Shown here piece by piece: positions 13,175 to 23,605 of a DNA stretch of 64,000 nt. The translations under genes and the position numbers were made by a program. The notes below the pieces were generated by a model. The model was not told the origin of the DNA and did not search any database. It saw only the letters and a list, made by a program, of their open reading frames with translations. Numbering within the stretch: the stretch's first letter is position 1; every line of letters starts with the position of its first letter. The stretch lies in the NCBI RefSeq assembly GCF_017654505.1, contig NC_054540.1, positions 43,727,554 through 43,791,553 of the forward strand, written 5' to 3'. This DNA comes from Polyodon spathula. Its lineage: Eukaryota; Chordata; Actinopteri; Acipenseriformes; Polyodontidae.

Positions 13175-15114
13175 CTGAAATCGTGAATGAAAATGAACTA
13201 CCCTTTACACATAGCAAAAACACAATCGCTAACACTATAGTTTAACTAAGAATGAAGTCAGAATATTGCTGAAATTCAAGTCATCTATAGAGTATTATAT
13301 GGACAGTGCTTTGGTCTTTCCAACACTTTAGGGTCTGTTTAATGTTAAAAATCCTGCTGGCGACCTGGCCCTTTACAAATTTTACTCAAGCCCTGTAAGA
13401 GACAGCCCTACTGATGATGCACTGTTGGAAAGAGAGAGAGCTTCAAAACAAGGTCCTATTTGTGTATTTCTGGCATTGGACCGTGTCAGGAGAAAGCAGT
13501 AAATGAGTGTGTTTTGCAATGTTACTGCTGAGCTGTAAGACAGACCTACCTCAGGGCAGTAAACCAACATTTTCAGACAAAATCTTTACAAAAGAAAAGA
13601 AATGGCAACATCGAAGGCACAAGGACCTATTTTCCTATTTGCGTTTGTGGATCAGATGCCTAAGACAAGTCAGCTGTTAAGGTTAGGTTGCCACCTTGCA
13701 GGGCTTTTAGCCACAGTAAATAGCTCCATCTTGCACAACATGACCAGGGTGCCCGGGACGAATGTGCTTTTTCCACTTTTTTTCTTTTGCATTTTTCAAT
13801 TTTTCATTTTTTTGGTTGCTTTTCGTCCCTTTTGTATATATGGCCATAATTCCATTATTTATTATCCAATGTGTTCAATTAGTTCCCCATGTTCCCTACA
13901 TGCTGAAGTTTCATTGTACACTCAGATTTTAGCTAGTCATGCTAAAAGACATTTTATAAACAATAATAGTTATTTCTAAAAAGTGTGTCTCTTTTTCTGT
14001 GATTTTTGTTATCTATACTAAACAGACGGTTTAACTTGTTTTTTTTGTTTTTTTTTTAATGACAGCCTATTGTGTGCACATTCATTTCATGTATGACATG
14101 TACTGGTAACCTTTATAGTTAAAGAGTTATAGGCACAAATCTAACAACAGTAAAAAAACAGCTGAAAATAGCTTAGACCCTAAAGTGAGCTATGTGTAGC
14201 TTTACCTCTGAGTTTGACCAGCAGAATCTTTCATTTGGTTCGCCAATAGTCTGAGCTTGTCTGGTGTCTGTTTATCCACACACTGTTGTGTTATCACTAA
14301 ATAACAAGATGTAAAATCTTTAAAGAAAAAAAAGAGATACTTAAATAATCACTACTGTTAAAAATGTTACTTATATTTTACTAGATATGAATTAGGTGGA
14401 TGGAACTGTAAATATTATACTATTGTAATACAGCAGGGAGGGGGTTAAAATTCTTCCCTGCCTAAAACATGTGAGAATGTATATACGGTTTAATTGTTTA
14501 ATTATTAGTTATCCCCTGCACTTGGTGTGTATTGTAAATTAGAGCTAGGTGCAGGGTATTTAAAGAGAGAAGCCAGTCTGTTCAGGGCTGTGGTGTGAAG
14601 AACCCGGTGTGAGTGTGTGTAACTGTCAAAAGGTACTGTGTAAAAGCCTTTGTTGGTGTGTTTAGTTTTGTTCGTTTTTTAAAACAGGTAAACAGCCTAT
14701 CTTCCTATATTATTGTTAGGTTCCTGTGTGTTCAGTTAGTATTCGAAAAAGAACTAGGTGTTTTGTTTGTATTTTATTTTGGTGTTTATTAACAATAGTG
14801 CGCAAGTGCTGCTTAAAAACTTCCATTTCCGTGTCCTGGTCTACGTTTTTAAAGGGGCAACGAACTGTGTGAGTTGCAGTTCTTTCACACTATTAATTAA
14901 ATACTTTTACTTATCTGCCATATGTGACATCTTGTTCTACTCTCGGTGTGAAGTTTGAAATATTTGGTTAAACCCTTTATATACAATTTAAGATTTTTTT
15001 TAAAGCTGCAAATAAAGAGATTCTGAAGAGATTTATTCATCCATGCCCACTATTCACAGCATGCAGTCCTGAGGTTACAGTGGGCTGTTGAGTGAGATAA
15101 CCTTTGAGACTCAC
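13175..15114. other. Intron 7, possible LTR-like piece near 14440-14960
   Basis: No exon is present. From about 14430 there is an inverted start (cagcaggga ... ttccctgc) and then a TATA-like gtatttaaagagag, arranged as in a retroviral-type LTR. I could not find matching ends or a second copy, so the LTR idea is weak. Confidence 0.3.
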
Positions 15115-15267
15115 CCAGGGCCACTCGCGCAGCAGAGGCATCATAGTTTATCCAAAAGGAAACCCAGGACAGGATAGTAATGAGGATAGAAGGCATATAT
15201 GTCTGCAGAATGAAGTAACCGATATTCCTCTTTATCCTGAAACTAAGAGACAACCTTGGATAGGAAC
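15115..15267 (-). CDS. GABRB4: GABRB4 exon 7 (153 bp, M1 and start of M2)
   Basis: Acceptor ...tggtgcag|GTTCCTATC and donor GCCCTGG|gtgagtct. It encodes [20 protein letters not shown]1 with [19 protein letters not shown], and [13 protein letters not shown] leading into M2. The Tyr of SYPRL is the loop C GABA-site aromatic residue, and the [13 protein letters not shown] stretch is the anion-selectivity segment of the channel. The 153 bp length is standard. Confidence 0.98.
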
Positions 15268-15755
15268 CTGCACCAAGGAGATAAGGCATGGTATTAGCAG
15301 GGCAGAGAAACATACAGCATGCACAAGTTTTTCATTTTAATGCTTGCATGTACATTATACAACATGTCACTTAATTATCTTATATCATTTACTGTTGTGT
15401 ACCTGTGCAAAAGCACAGTATCTATTAAAATAATGAAGGTTTGTAGTTTGTTTAATAAATAAACACTAATGTATACACTTATTGTCAAGTCTTATAGACA
15501 TTATCTTAAAATAAAAACAATTTGTCATTTTTTTTATTTTTTGTCACAAAAAAAGATGATTCTGTGTCATGAGGGTCCCACTGTAGGTGTGGGTAAATCA
15601 ACCCTAGCCAGGGCAGTGGTCTGCGATGTGAGTGCATGGGTGTAAGGTTAACTGAGAGCTAACTGCAGACAGCATTGAGTGTACAAGGAGATAACCGGGT
15701 TGTGATACGATCCTAGCCATTTTATACCAGTGAAGGAGATTATTGTGTTCAAGTA

Positions 15756-16112
15756 CAGTGCTACCCCATTATAACATGAAAAACTAAGGTTTTCTTGATA
15801 AGATTGACTCAAAAAACTGTGTTGTGCTAAAGAGTTAGACAAGCTGCTGTGGGAGTGAAAGACTGTTGTTTTTGGTGTGGCCCAGGCTAACAGGAAATAA
15901 TCATTCCAATAAAACATGGATTTGAGTACCTGCAAATTGTGTGTGTCTCCTTACTTCATTTTCCACCATACGCTACAATATTAATTTGCCTTGTGGGCAT
16001 TGTAAATACATTTCGGAAACAAAAATACCAATATTCGTTATCAGGCAAAACACAAATAACTCTGTCTCCTAATTATGGACTCAGACACCAGCATAATAAC
16101 GGGGTAGCATTG
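15756..16112. mobile_element. Tigger-like MITE in intron 6
   Basis: The left end is cagtgctaccccattataac after TA. The right end on the opposite strand is caatgctaccccgttattat. The element is 357 bp, non-coding and diverged, and the right target TA is changed to CA. Confidence 0.7.
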
Positions 16113-16876
16113 CACGTTCAAAGTGTCCTCTAGTGGTAGCTATTGTCTTGGTCTCTCTGTCTTCTACAGTCCTGTTTAAATGAGTTTAGTGTTGCTTCCA
16201 CTCTGCATTTCAATCGGATCTGTCTTTCAAATCACTACAGTCTGCTGGTCCTTTGTGATGTTTGTCAATCCACACTGTCCTTGTTTGTCTATCCACAATA
16301 GGATTTGGAATCTCATGAGAGACATTCCACTTCGTCCCCCTTGCAACGTTATACAAGAGGAGGACCGTCTGGCAATATTTCCTGTAAAACCATTAAAATA
16401 ATACAAGCGTATTAAATGAAATATTTGATTCTTATGCCTGTAAATGGTTTATCTTTTGCTTCTTTAAGCTTAAACTGTTCTGGAACACTGACAGTAAAAA
16501 TCAAACAGACATATACACAATTAGTGAGTCTGTAAGTAATTTTTAATTCTATTTCAAATGTCCATGTGCAGTCTTCAGGAAACCAGAGCTGTCGCTTTAC
16601 ATTTATTTAACTCAAATCTGCCTTCCAAATTACTTTTCCATTCAGGTCCAAAATCTCACATCCTTTTCACAAAGACATACAGGTAGAGAAATTGCTCTAA
16701 TGCAGGCAGCCTCAGTTCCATTTAAAGTTTGTAAAGATGAAGAGGATATGTCTGTTTTTTATCACTCATAGCAGCTGCTAGTTAAAAAGTTCTGTATGTC
16801 TGAACTCAATCAATAGTCACAGTAACTGCTATGATTGGAGAAAAACATTATTAATGAAGTCAACAGACAAATGTGA

Positions 16877-17048
16877 AATAAGTAAGCGATAACCTGTGAC
16901 ATGGTGTGCAGCAAGACAATTCTTACCACACGCCCTGGTGCCTTGTGAGACACGAGGCTGCAGACCGAGTACGTTCAACCACCCAGGAAGTGCAGTAAGA
17001 ATTGTCTTGCTGCACACCCTGTTGTGGGTTATTTCGCTTATAAAATGG
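16877..17048. repeat. Palindromic MITE, copy 1
   Basis: A perfect 23 bp inverted repeat (16903-16925 and 16996-17018, core gtgcagcaagacaattct) encloses 70 bp. Outer parts are also inverted: gataacctgtgaca on the left against tgtgggttatttc on the right. The right end ttatttcgcttataaaatgg resembles the right end of the palindromic repeat at 32148-32310, which suggests one family. Confidence 0.75.
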
Positions 17049-17734
17049 CTACATTTAAAAAAAAAATAATTACACAAAGTAGCTTTTTTAAGGAAAAAAA
17101 TAAGACATATATTATGTATCCTTCTACTGAGCATAGATGATAAGTGGACTAAACAACTTCCATGTCAGTTTGCACAGTGCCGCAGTCCTTCCCGTCCGCG
17201 GCGAGCACAATAGAATTCTATACTGAACCCAACCTTGTTTAAAAGCCCAACGGTCGTGTCAGCAGAGAGCAAGAGAGATTTTAATTTTGTTTTAAATATA
17301 TTTCTGAAATTGAAGGGTAGTGATGAGATACTCGCTAGTCAGTTTTATAAGGCGCTATTTAGTTTAACAAGTAGATGCTGCTGCTGCATATACAGTATAT
17401 TACATGCTAAGTGATTTCTCAGATGGCTTTTGAATAGTGTTACTGCTATTGCTTGCCTCAGGGTTTTCTTTGTTCTGTTCTGTGACTAAATAAATACCAC
17501 AGTATATTTGCTAATTTTTCTGTAATTCTTAGTGACAGAGATGAAAAAACAGACTGTTGAGTGATTTAAATGCTGTTTCAGTTGTATGTTGACATTTTTA
17601 CCTACAGAAACACTGTTTAGATCATTGTTTCTATTAAGGCATAGTAATAATAATAATAGATCAGTAATAAGTTGTTCTATGAAGGCACAGTCATGTGATC
17701 TTGTTCAGCCAATCACAGCACTTTTATAATCTAT
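17049..17734. other. Intron 6 sequence, nothing recognised
   Basis: Non-coding sequence between the palindromic MITE and the L1 fragment. Confidence 0.5.
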
Positions 17735-18489
17735 AAGACAACACACCAACCATCTCCACTTTGATTAGAGTTTGAAGCAAACAAGATGAGGCACCTGGCT
17801 AGTAAGGGTGCGAAGGCCAAGGTGTTTGACTGCAGTGCAGATACAGGGACATTATCAGGCACTGCCCCAAAAAGCGCAATCAAAGGGGTGGGATTAATCG
17901 ACACTTGTAAAGTCTGAGAGACGGACTCAAACACAGAAGTCCAGAAAGGAGTCGACCTGGGACATGTCTTACTTAACTTTGCACAAGTGGAGACGGAGTA
18001 GAATCTTGAATTGAATCAGCGCATGATGAGCACTGACTGTGGAGGAATGCACACGAGACAGAATTTTCTCCCAAATCTTGTTCCCACAAGAATTTTAGCG
18101 TGGATGAGAGGGGCAATGTAGAGACAACATAGTATTATTATTTTAGATCTAACTCCTCTACCATCTGGACAGATCTCCAGTATGGAATCAATAGTTGACC
18201 CAGGTTGTCGCAGAGGAAATTAAGTCAATTTATTGCAAACAAAGTTACGAATTTGCAAGTAACGAAAAAAGTGTGTTTGTGGTAAATTGAATTTTTGGAT
18301 GAATTGATAAAATGAAGTTACCAAGGGGGCATCGATGGGTGGCTGTATTGATAGGGAAAAGTTCACTCTTATGTAAATTGAGTTTATAACCCGAAAAACA
18401 ACGAAATTGCTTGAATATAGCTAATGTCTGGGGGAGAGAGGGCATAGGATCTGAAATATATAAAAGTAGGTCATCTGCATATAGAGATA
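17735..18489 (-). mobile_element. L1-like LINE, 3' part of ORF2 (degraded)
   Basis: The minus strand encodes pieces of an L1-clade reverse transcriptase. The catalytic box reads SLYADDLLLYISDP (about 18485-18444), followed by FSGYKLNLHKSELFPIN. Further on, QVSINPTPLIALFG and LAFAPLLARCLILF (about 17905-17780) fit the C-terminal part of fish L1 proteins. Frames are broken between these pieces. The fragment has the same orientation as the receptor gene. Its upstream side is cut at a TA (18488-18489) by a Tc1 element, and its endonuclease part reappears at 21600-21860. Confidence 0.85.
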
Positions 18490-18933
18490 CAGTGGCTCTC
18501 AAAAGTATTCACCCTGCTTGGACTTTTCCACATTTTATTGTGTTACAACATGGAATCAAAATGGATTTAATAGGAGTTTTTGCCACTGATCAACACAAAA
18601 AAAGTCCATAATGTCACAGTGAAAAATAAAATCTACAAATTGTTCTAAATTAATACCAAATACAAAACAGAAAATAATTGATTGCATAAGTATTCACCCC
18701 CTTGAGTCAATATTTGGTAGAGGCACCTTTGGCAGCAATTTCAGCCATGAGTCTATTTGGATAATTCTCTACCAGCTTTGCACATCTGGACACTGCAATT
18801 CTTGCCCATTCTTCTTTGCAAAATTGCTCAAACTCTGTCAACTTGGATGGGGATCATTGGTGAACAGCATTTTTCAACTCTTTCCACATATTCTCAATTG
18901 GATTGAGGTCCGGGCTTTGACTGGGCCACTCCA
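18490..18933 (-). mobile_element. Truncated Tc1-like transposon inside the L1
   Basis: It starts directly after TA with the terminal repeat cagtggctctcaaaagtatt. The minus strand then reads the C-terminus of a Tc1 transposase: [18 protein letters not shown] (containing the catalytic Glu), one in-frame stop, EEWARIAVSRCAKLVENYP and AEIAAKGASTKY. The element is cut off near 18933, so both catalytic Asp residues and the other terminal repeat are missing. Confidence 0.88.
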
Positions 18934-18974
18934 GTTTTTTATACAGGTAGCCACCTTCTGCATGGGTTTTTAAT

Positions 18975-19106
18975 GTGGATGGGGCTTCCCATCCACGCTG
19001 CAAAACATATACAAAAACAATAACAAAACACATGGCGCTTCGCCGTCATATACAAATATACAACAATACATAAATCATAATTAACAAATCACATGGCTTT
19101 CGCCAT
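18975..19106. repeat. Cluster of three short hairpins
   Basis: Three short palindromes lie in 130 bp of A-rich sequence: 18975-18996 (9 bp stem gtggatggg), 19032-19046 (atggcgcttcgccgt) and 19093-19106 (atggctttcgccat). The last two share the flanking acatgg and sit 61 bp apart, as in a short tandem array. No family recognised. Confidence 0.6.
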
Positions 19107-19118
19107 CAATTAAAAAAA

Positions 19119-19139
19119 ATATATATATATATATATATA
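19119..19139. repeat. (TA)n tract on the left flank of a Tc1
   Basis: About ten AT units shortly before the left terminal repeat of the next element. With the right-hand tract at 21167-21246 it suggests insertion into a TA microsatellite. Confidence 0.9.
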
Positions 19140-19152
19140 CAATACTATACAA

Positions 19153-21163
19153 TACTGTGCAAAAGTTTTAGGCAGGTGTGAAAAAATGCTGTAAAGTAAG
19201 AATAATTTCAACAATAGACATGTTAATAGATTATATTTATCAATTAACTAAATGCAAAGTGAGTGAACAGAAGAAAAATCTACATCAAATCCATATTTGG
19301 TGTGACCACCCTTTGCCTTCAAAACAGCATCTATTCTTCCAGGTACACTTGCACAAAGTCAGGGATTTAGTAGGCATATAGTCAGGTGTATGATTAAACA
19401 ATTATACCAAACAGGTGCTAATGATCATCAATTCCATAAGTAGATTGAAACACAATCATTAACTGAAACAGAAACAGCTGTGTAGGAGGAATAAAACTGA
19501 GTGAGGAACAGCCAAACTCAGCTAACAAGGTGAGGTTGCTGAAGACAGTTAACTGTCAAAAGTCCAACACCATGGCAAGACTGAGCACAGCAACAAGACA
19601 CAAGGTAGTTATACTGCATCAGCAAGGTCTCTCCCAGGCAGAAATTTCAAGGCAGACAGAGGTTTCCAGATGTGCTGTCCAAGCTCTTTTGAAGAACCAC
19701 AAAGAAACGGGCAACGCTGAGGACTGTAGACACAGTGGTCGGCCAAGGAAACTTACTGCAGCAGATGAAAGACACATCACGCTTACTTCCCTTCACAATC
19801 GGAAGATGTCCAGCAATTCCATCAACTCAGAATTGGCAGAAAACAGTGGGACCCTGGTACACCCATCTACTGTCTGGAGAAGTCTGGTCAGAAGTGGTCT
19901 TGCGGCCAAAAAGCCATACCTCCGATGTGGAAAGAAGGCCAAATGACTCAGCTATGCATGAAAACACAGGAACTGGGGTGCAGAAAAATGGCAGCAGGTG
20001 CTCTGGACTGATGAGTCAAAATTTGAAATATTTGGCTGCAGCAGAAGGCAGTTTGCTCGCCGAAGGGCTGGAGAGCGGTACATGAATGAGTGTCTGCAGC
20101 CAACAGTGAAGCATGGTGGAGGTTCTTTGCAAGTTTGGGGCAGCATTTCTGCAAATGGAGTTGGGGATTTGGTCAGAATGAATGGTCTCCTCAATGCTGA
20201 GAAGTACAGGCAGATACTTATCCATCATGCAATACCATCAGGGAGGCATCTGATTGGCCCCAAATTTATTCTGCAGCATGACAACGACCCCAAACATACA
20301 GTGAAAGTAATTAAGAACTATCTTCAGTGTAAAGAAGAACAAGGAGTCCTGGAAGTGATGGTGTGGCCCCCACATAGCCCTGATCTCAACATCATCGAGT
20401 CTGTCTGGGATTACATGAAGAGAGAGAACATAAGAACATAAGAAAGTTTACAAACGAGAGGAGGCCATTCGGCCCATCTTGCTCGTTTGGTTGTTAGTAG
20501 CTTATTGATCCCAAAATCTCATCAAGCAGCTTCTTGAAGGATCCCAGGGTGTCAGCTTCAACAACATTACTGGGGAGTTGATTCCAGACCCTCACAATTC
20601 TCTGTGTAAAAAAGTGTCTCCTATTTTCTGTTTTGAATGCCCCTTTTTCTAAACTCCATTTGTGATCCCTGGTCCTTGTTTCTTTTTTCAGGCTGAAAAA
20701 GTCCCTTGGGTCGACACTGTCAATACCTTTTAGAATTTTGAATGCTTGAATTAGGTCGCCACGTAGTCTTCTTTGTTCAAGACTGAACAGATTCAATTCT
20801 TTTAGCCTGTCTGCATATGACATGCCTTTTAAGCCCGGAATAATTCTGGTCGCTCTTCTTTGCACTCTTTCTAGAGCAGCAATATCTTTTTTATAGCGAG
20901 AGAAGCAAGTGAGGCTGCCTAAATCCACAGAAGAACTGTGGTTAGTTCTCCAAGATGTTTGGGCCAACCTACCTGTCGAGTTCCTTCAAAAACTGTGTAC
21001 CAGAAGAATTGATGCTGTTTTGAAGGCAAAGGGTGGTCACACCAAATATTGATTTGATGTAGATTTTTCTTCTGTTCACTCACTTAGCATTTTGTTAATT
21101 GATAAATATAAACTATTAACATGCCTATTTTTTTTCACACCTGCCTAAAACTTTAGCACAGTA

Positions 21164-21166
<3 letters not shown>
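19153..21166 (+). mobile_element. Tc1-like transposon with inactivated transposase, split by a CR1 insertion
   Basis: The inverted termini share gcaaaagttttaggcaggtg (one mismatch on the right) at about 19158 and 21154. The transposase on the + strand starts at ATG 19572 (MARLSTATRHKVVILHQQG) with paired helix-turn-helix motifs and a GRPRK hook. Two in-frame TGA codons at 19944 and 19959 end the first half. The same frame resumes at 19998 with LWTDESKFEIF (first Asp), QHDNDPKHT (second Asp) and SPDLNIIESVWDYMK (Glu). I count 36 residues between the second Asp and the Glu, more like DD36E Tc1 elements than DD34E. After 20428 a LINE tail interrupts the gene; the transposase C-terminus (STEELWLVLQDVWANLPVEF) continues from about 20924. 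Confidence 0.93.
20429..20897 (-). mobile_element. CR1/L2-like LINE 3' tail inserted in the Tc1 transposase
   Basis: The minus strand encodes the C-terminal part of a non-LTR reverse transcriptase: ALERVQRRATRIIPGLKGM, SYADRLKELNLFSLEQRRLR, GDLIQAFKILKGID and FFTQRIVRVWNQLPSNVVEA. The element ends in two copies of the 8 bp unit ttatgttc, the short 3' tandem repeat typical of CR1-type LINEs. The insertion is flanked by gagagaa on both sides (20422-20428 and 20898-20904), a likely target duplication. The piece has one open frame of about 140 codons, so it is younger than its host. Confidence 0.9.

Positions 21167-21246
<80 letters not shown>
21167..21246. repeat. (TA)n microsatellite on the right flank of the Tc1
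   Basis: About 39 TA units abutting the right terminal repeat of the Tc1 element. Confidence 0.97.
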
Positions 21247-21252
<6 letters not shown>

Positions 21253-21599
21253 CAAACACAAAATAACTCAGGGGCAGAGTGGTAGACCCTGTTCTAAAAA
21301 TAACTGAACAGGGCTGCTTGCCATGTTACAGGGAGGAAATAAACTGGACAAAATTTTGATATGACAGCAGGAAGGGGTTAAACCTTCACGAGCGACAGGG
21401 TTTTGCTTGATTGGGAAACATTAACTTCAAAGTCAAGGAGGCATGATTTGAAATTACAATGAAATGGTAAGTACACGAATGGACTGTGGAAAGAACATTT
21501 TTGTAGTGCCGAGATGATTGAAAAAGAAAGCGCTATGGGTCAGAGATTCCATAGGTTTCAAGAAATGAATGAATAGTCAAGGCTGACATAGAGGGCGGA

Positions 21600-21860
21600 T
21601 TTGGATTTGTGGAAGAGCAATCTAGTCTAGGGTGTAATGCAGAGTTCATATCTCCCAGAGTAAAAGGTGGCATGAGTACATCTCAGGTAGATAAGATAGA
21701 AATGTGGTGAAAAACTGTCATCCCAGTTGGGAGCATAAACATTGGCTAAAATTAATGGGTGGTCAAAAAGAGTAACAACAGTATAATGGCCATTTGGGTC
21801 TGCAGTCTCGTGTGAGGCCTTAATCCATCCTTGATAACTATAGGCAGGGATGGACATTCT
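21600..21860 (-). mobile_element. L1-like LINE, endonuclease fragment
   Basis: The minus strand reads GWIKASHETADPNGHYTVV and HPLILANVYAPNWDDSFSPH; the NVYAPN box is a hallmark of the L1 apurinic endonuclease. Its orientation and order fit the reverse transcriptase piece at 17735-18489, with the nested Tc1 elements in between. The flanking 21250-21600 may hold more of the L1, but I could not read it. Confidence 0.8.
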
Positions 21861-23467
21861 CAGAAATGTTTTAACTTTTTTTTAAAAAACTCTGTTTCTT
21901 GCAGACACAGCTGTGTTCAAGTACACCCCCAGTGTCCATAGCTACAGAGCACCACCTACTATCCCCTGATTGGCCTATCTGCCGCGGTTATTTCAAAGTG
22001 TTTCAAGAGTGTTGAATAGAGTAAACAAAACAAAAAAAAATAGTACTAACACGTGTACTCTGAACACAAGCAACAAACCCACACAATATACATAATATGC
22101 ATACTGTACATATCCCCAGCCATAGACATAGAAACGTATATCCTGTATTTCATATCTATATCCCCAGCAATATTCAGAGCATGCAAAACAGTCACCCCAA
22201 GATCGCATCCATTCAAGTATCATCCGTACACATACACACACACAATCCATAACAACAGCATTGTAGCATATAGTAATAATAAACCGCTGATATTATGAAT
22301 AATGGAGTATTCTCAGTGACCGATACAAATTACCACAATAAGTACTGTACTCGAACACTCCCAACAAAACTTTATGAATCCATCTAGGGAAACAACAACA
22401 AACCCGATGGAGATAAGATAGAGACAACAACAATAATAATAAAGGCATAATATTGACCCTTAAACTGTAGCTCATTTTGAGAAACAACGATTAAAAAAAC
22501 AAAACAAAAAACAAACAATGAAATATTTTATATATGTGAAAGTGAAGGATGTAAAAGTCTGCATTTATGTTACATTTTTGTTCAGCCCTTGCAATGTCAA
22601 GTGTCTTCTTTGAATAAAAATCTACTGTTGCTTGTTGAGTGTCAAAGATCTTATCAGTGCTGTTGTATGAAACAACGAGCTGGGCCAGATGCAAAAGGCC
22701 GTATCTCACCTTCGCATCACGAAGAAGAGACTTAACTTCATTAAATGAGGGTCTGGACCAGCACTCTGGACCAGCACTTATTCTTTATTGTCTGTTCTGC
22801 TTTGGCCAACGTACCTTTTGTTTTGTTTGTGTTGTTTTGTTTTGTGCAAACCTTTTATTTAAAATAAACACGTGCATCAGCGGTTCATACCCGTAGTACA
22901 GAGTCTGACTATTTCCAGGTCTGATGTCACCACCAAGCCACCCGTGACAATTGCTATTGGTTTCTATAGCACTTTCATGAAAGGGTGGCATGTTATTTTC
23001 AGTCAGATTTAAAACCCTTGGAAACTTGTAGTTGAAATAGACAAACTGAGAAACTGGCAGGGAGGCAGTTCAACTGCCAACCCCCCTGGCGAGGCCGAAA
23101 GGAAAGAAAGGAAACTCAGAAACAAAAGCATAGATTGCACAATGTGGTAGGTTTAATATGACCTGGCTAGTTGTTGATAACTATTAACTGAGTGAAAGTT
23201 TGCAGGTACGTGAGAGTAACCCTTTCTGATATGACATTAGTTAACGGTTGTTAGGATTGAAAAAGTTCCTGAGTTGTTTATGTCTTTACTAACAAATCAC
23301 CTCACTTATAATGATACATTTAATTCATTATTTTTGTTTTACATATTAAACATGTCCATTGCTATGGGGGGGTCTGAGTTCAAAGGCTGGCAAAGCTTTA
23401 GTTCTGACATTGTTACAAGCTGGTCATTGAAATATGAAATATCAGATCTACTTTCAGCAGTTCTTAC
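21861..23467. other. Intron 6 sequence, no gene seen
   Basis: Non-coding sequence with a CA/TA-rich stretch at 22030-22260 and T-rich runs near 22800-22860. No element could be named. Confidence 0.5.
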
Positions 23468-23605
23468 CTGTGGCAAACACCACTTCTTTGGAGACCAGCC
23501 TCAGCTCCATGATTGAGAACTGAGGTAGCTCCAGCCGGTCCACCCCAGTCACAGCACTGTCCCCCCCCTGCCAGAAGAACACAATGTCGTCTGTTGTGTA
23601 GCCAT
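23468..23605 (-). CDS. GABRB4: GABRB4 exon 6 (138 bp)
   Basis: Acceptor ...ttgcag|ATGGCTACAC and donor TTTGCCACAG|gtaagaac. Read in phase it encodes [20 protein letters not shown], then [20 protein letters not shown] and VVFATG, reaching loop C of the agonist site. The 138 bp length is standard. Eight consecutive G residues (C on the + strand) fall in the WQGGD codons, and the frame is kept only with exactly eight. The ATG at the exon start is not a start codon, because the first two bases complete the Tyr codon begun in exon 5. Confidence 0.97.

Noticed and set aside
13602..13979. 125-codon + strand frame in intron 7
   Set aside because: Low-complexity hydrophobic translation from T-rich intron sequence, with no family signature or splice support.
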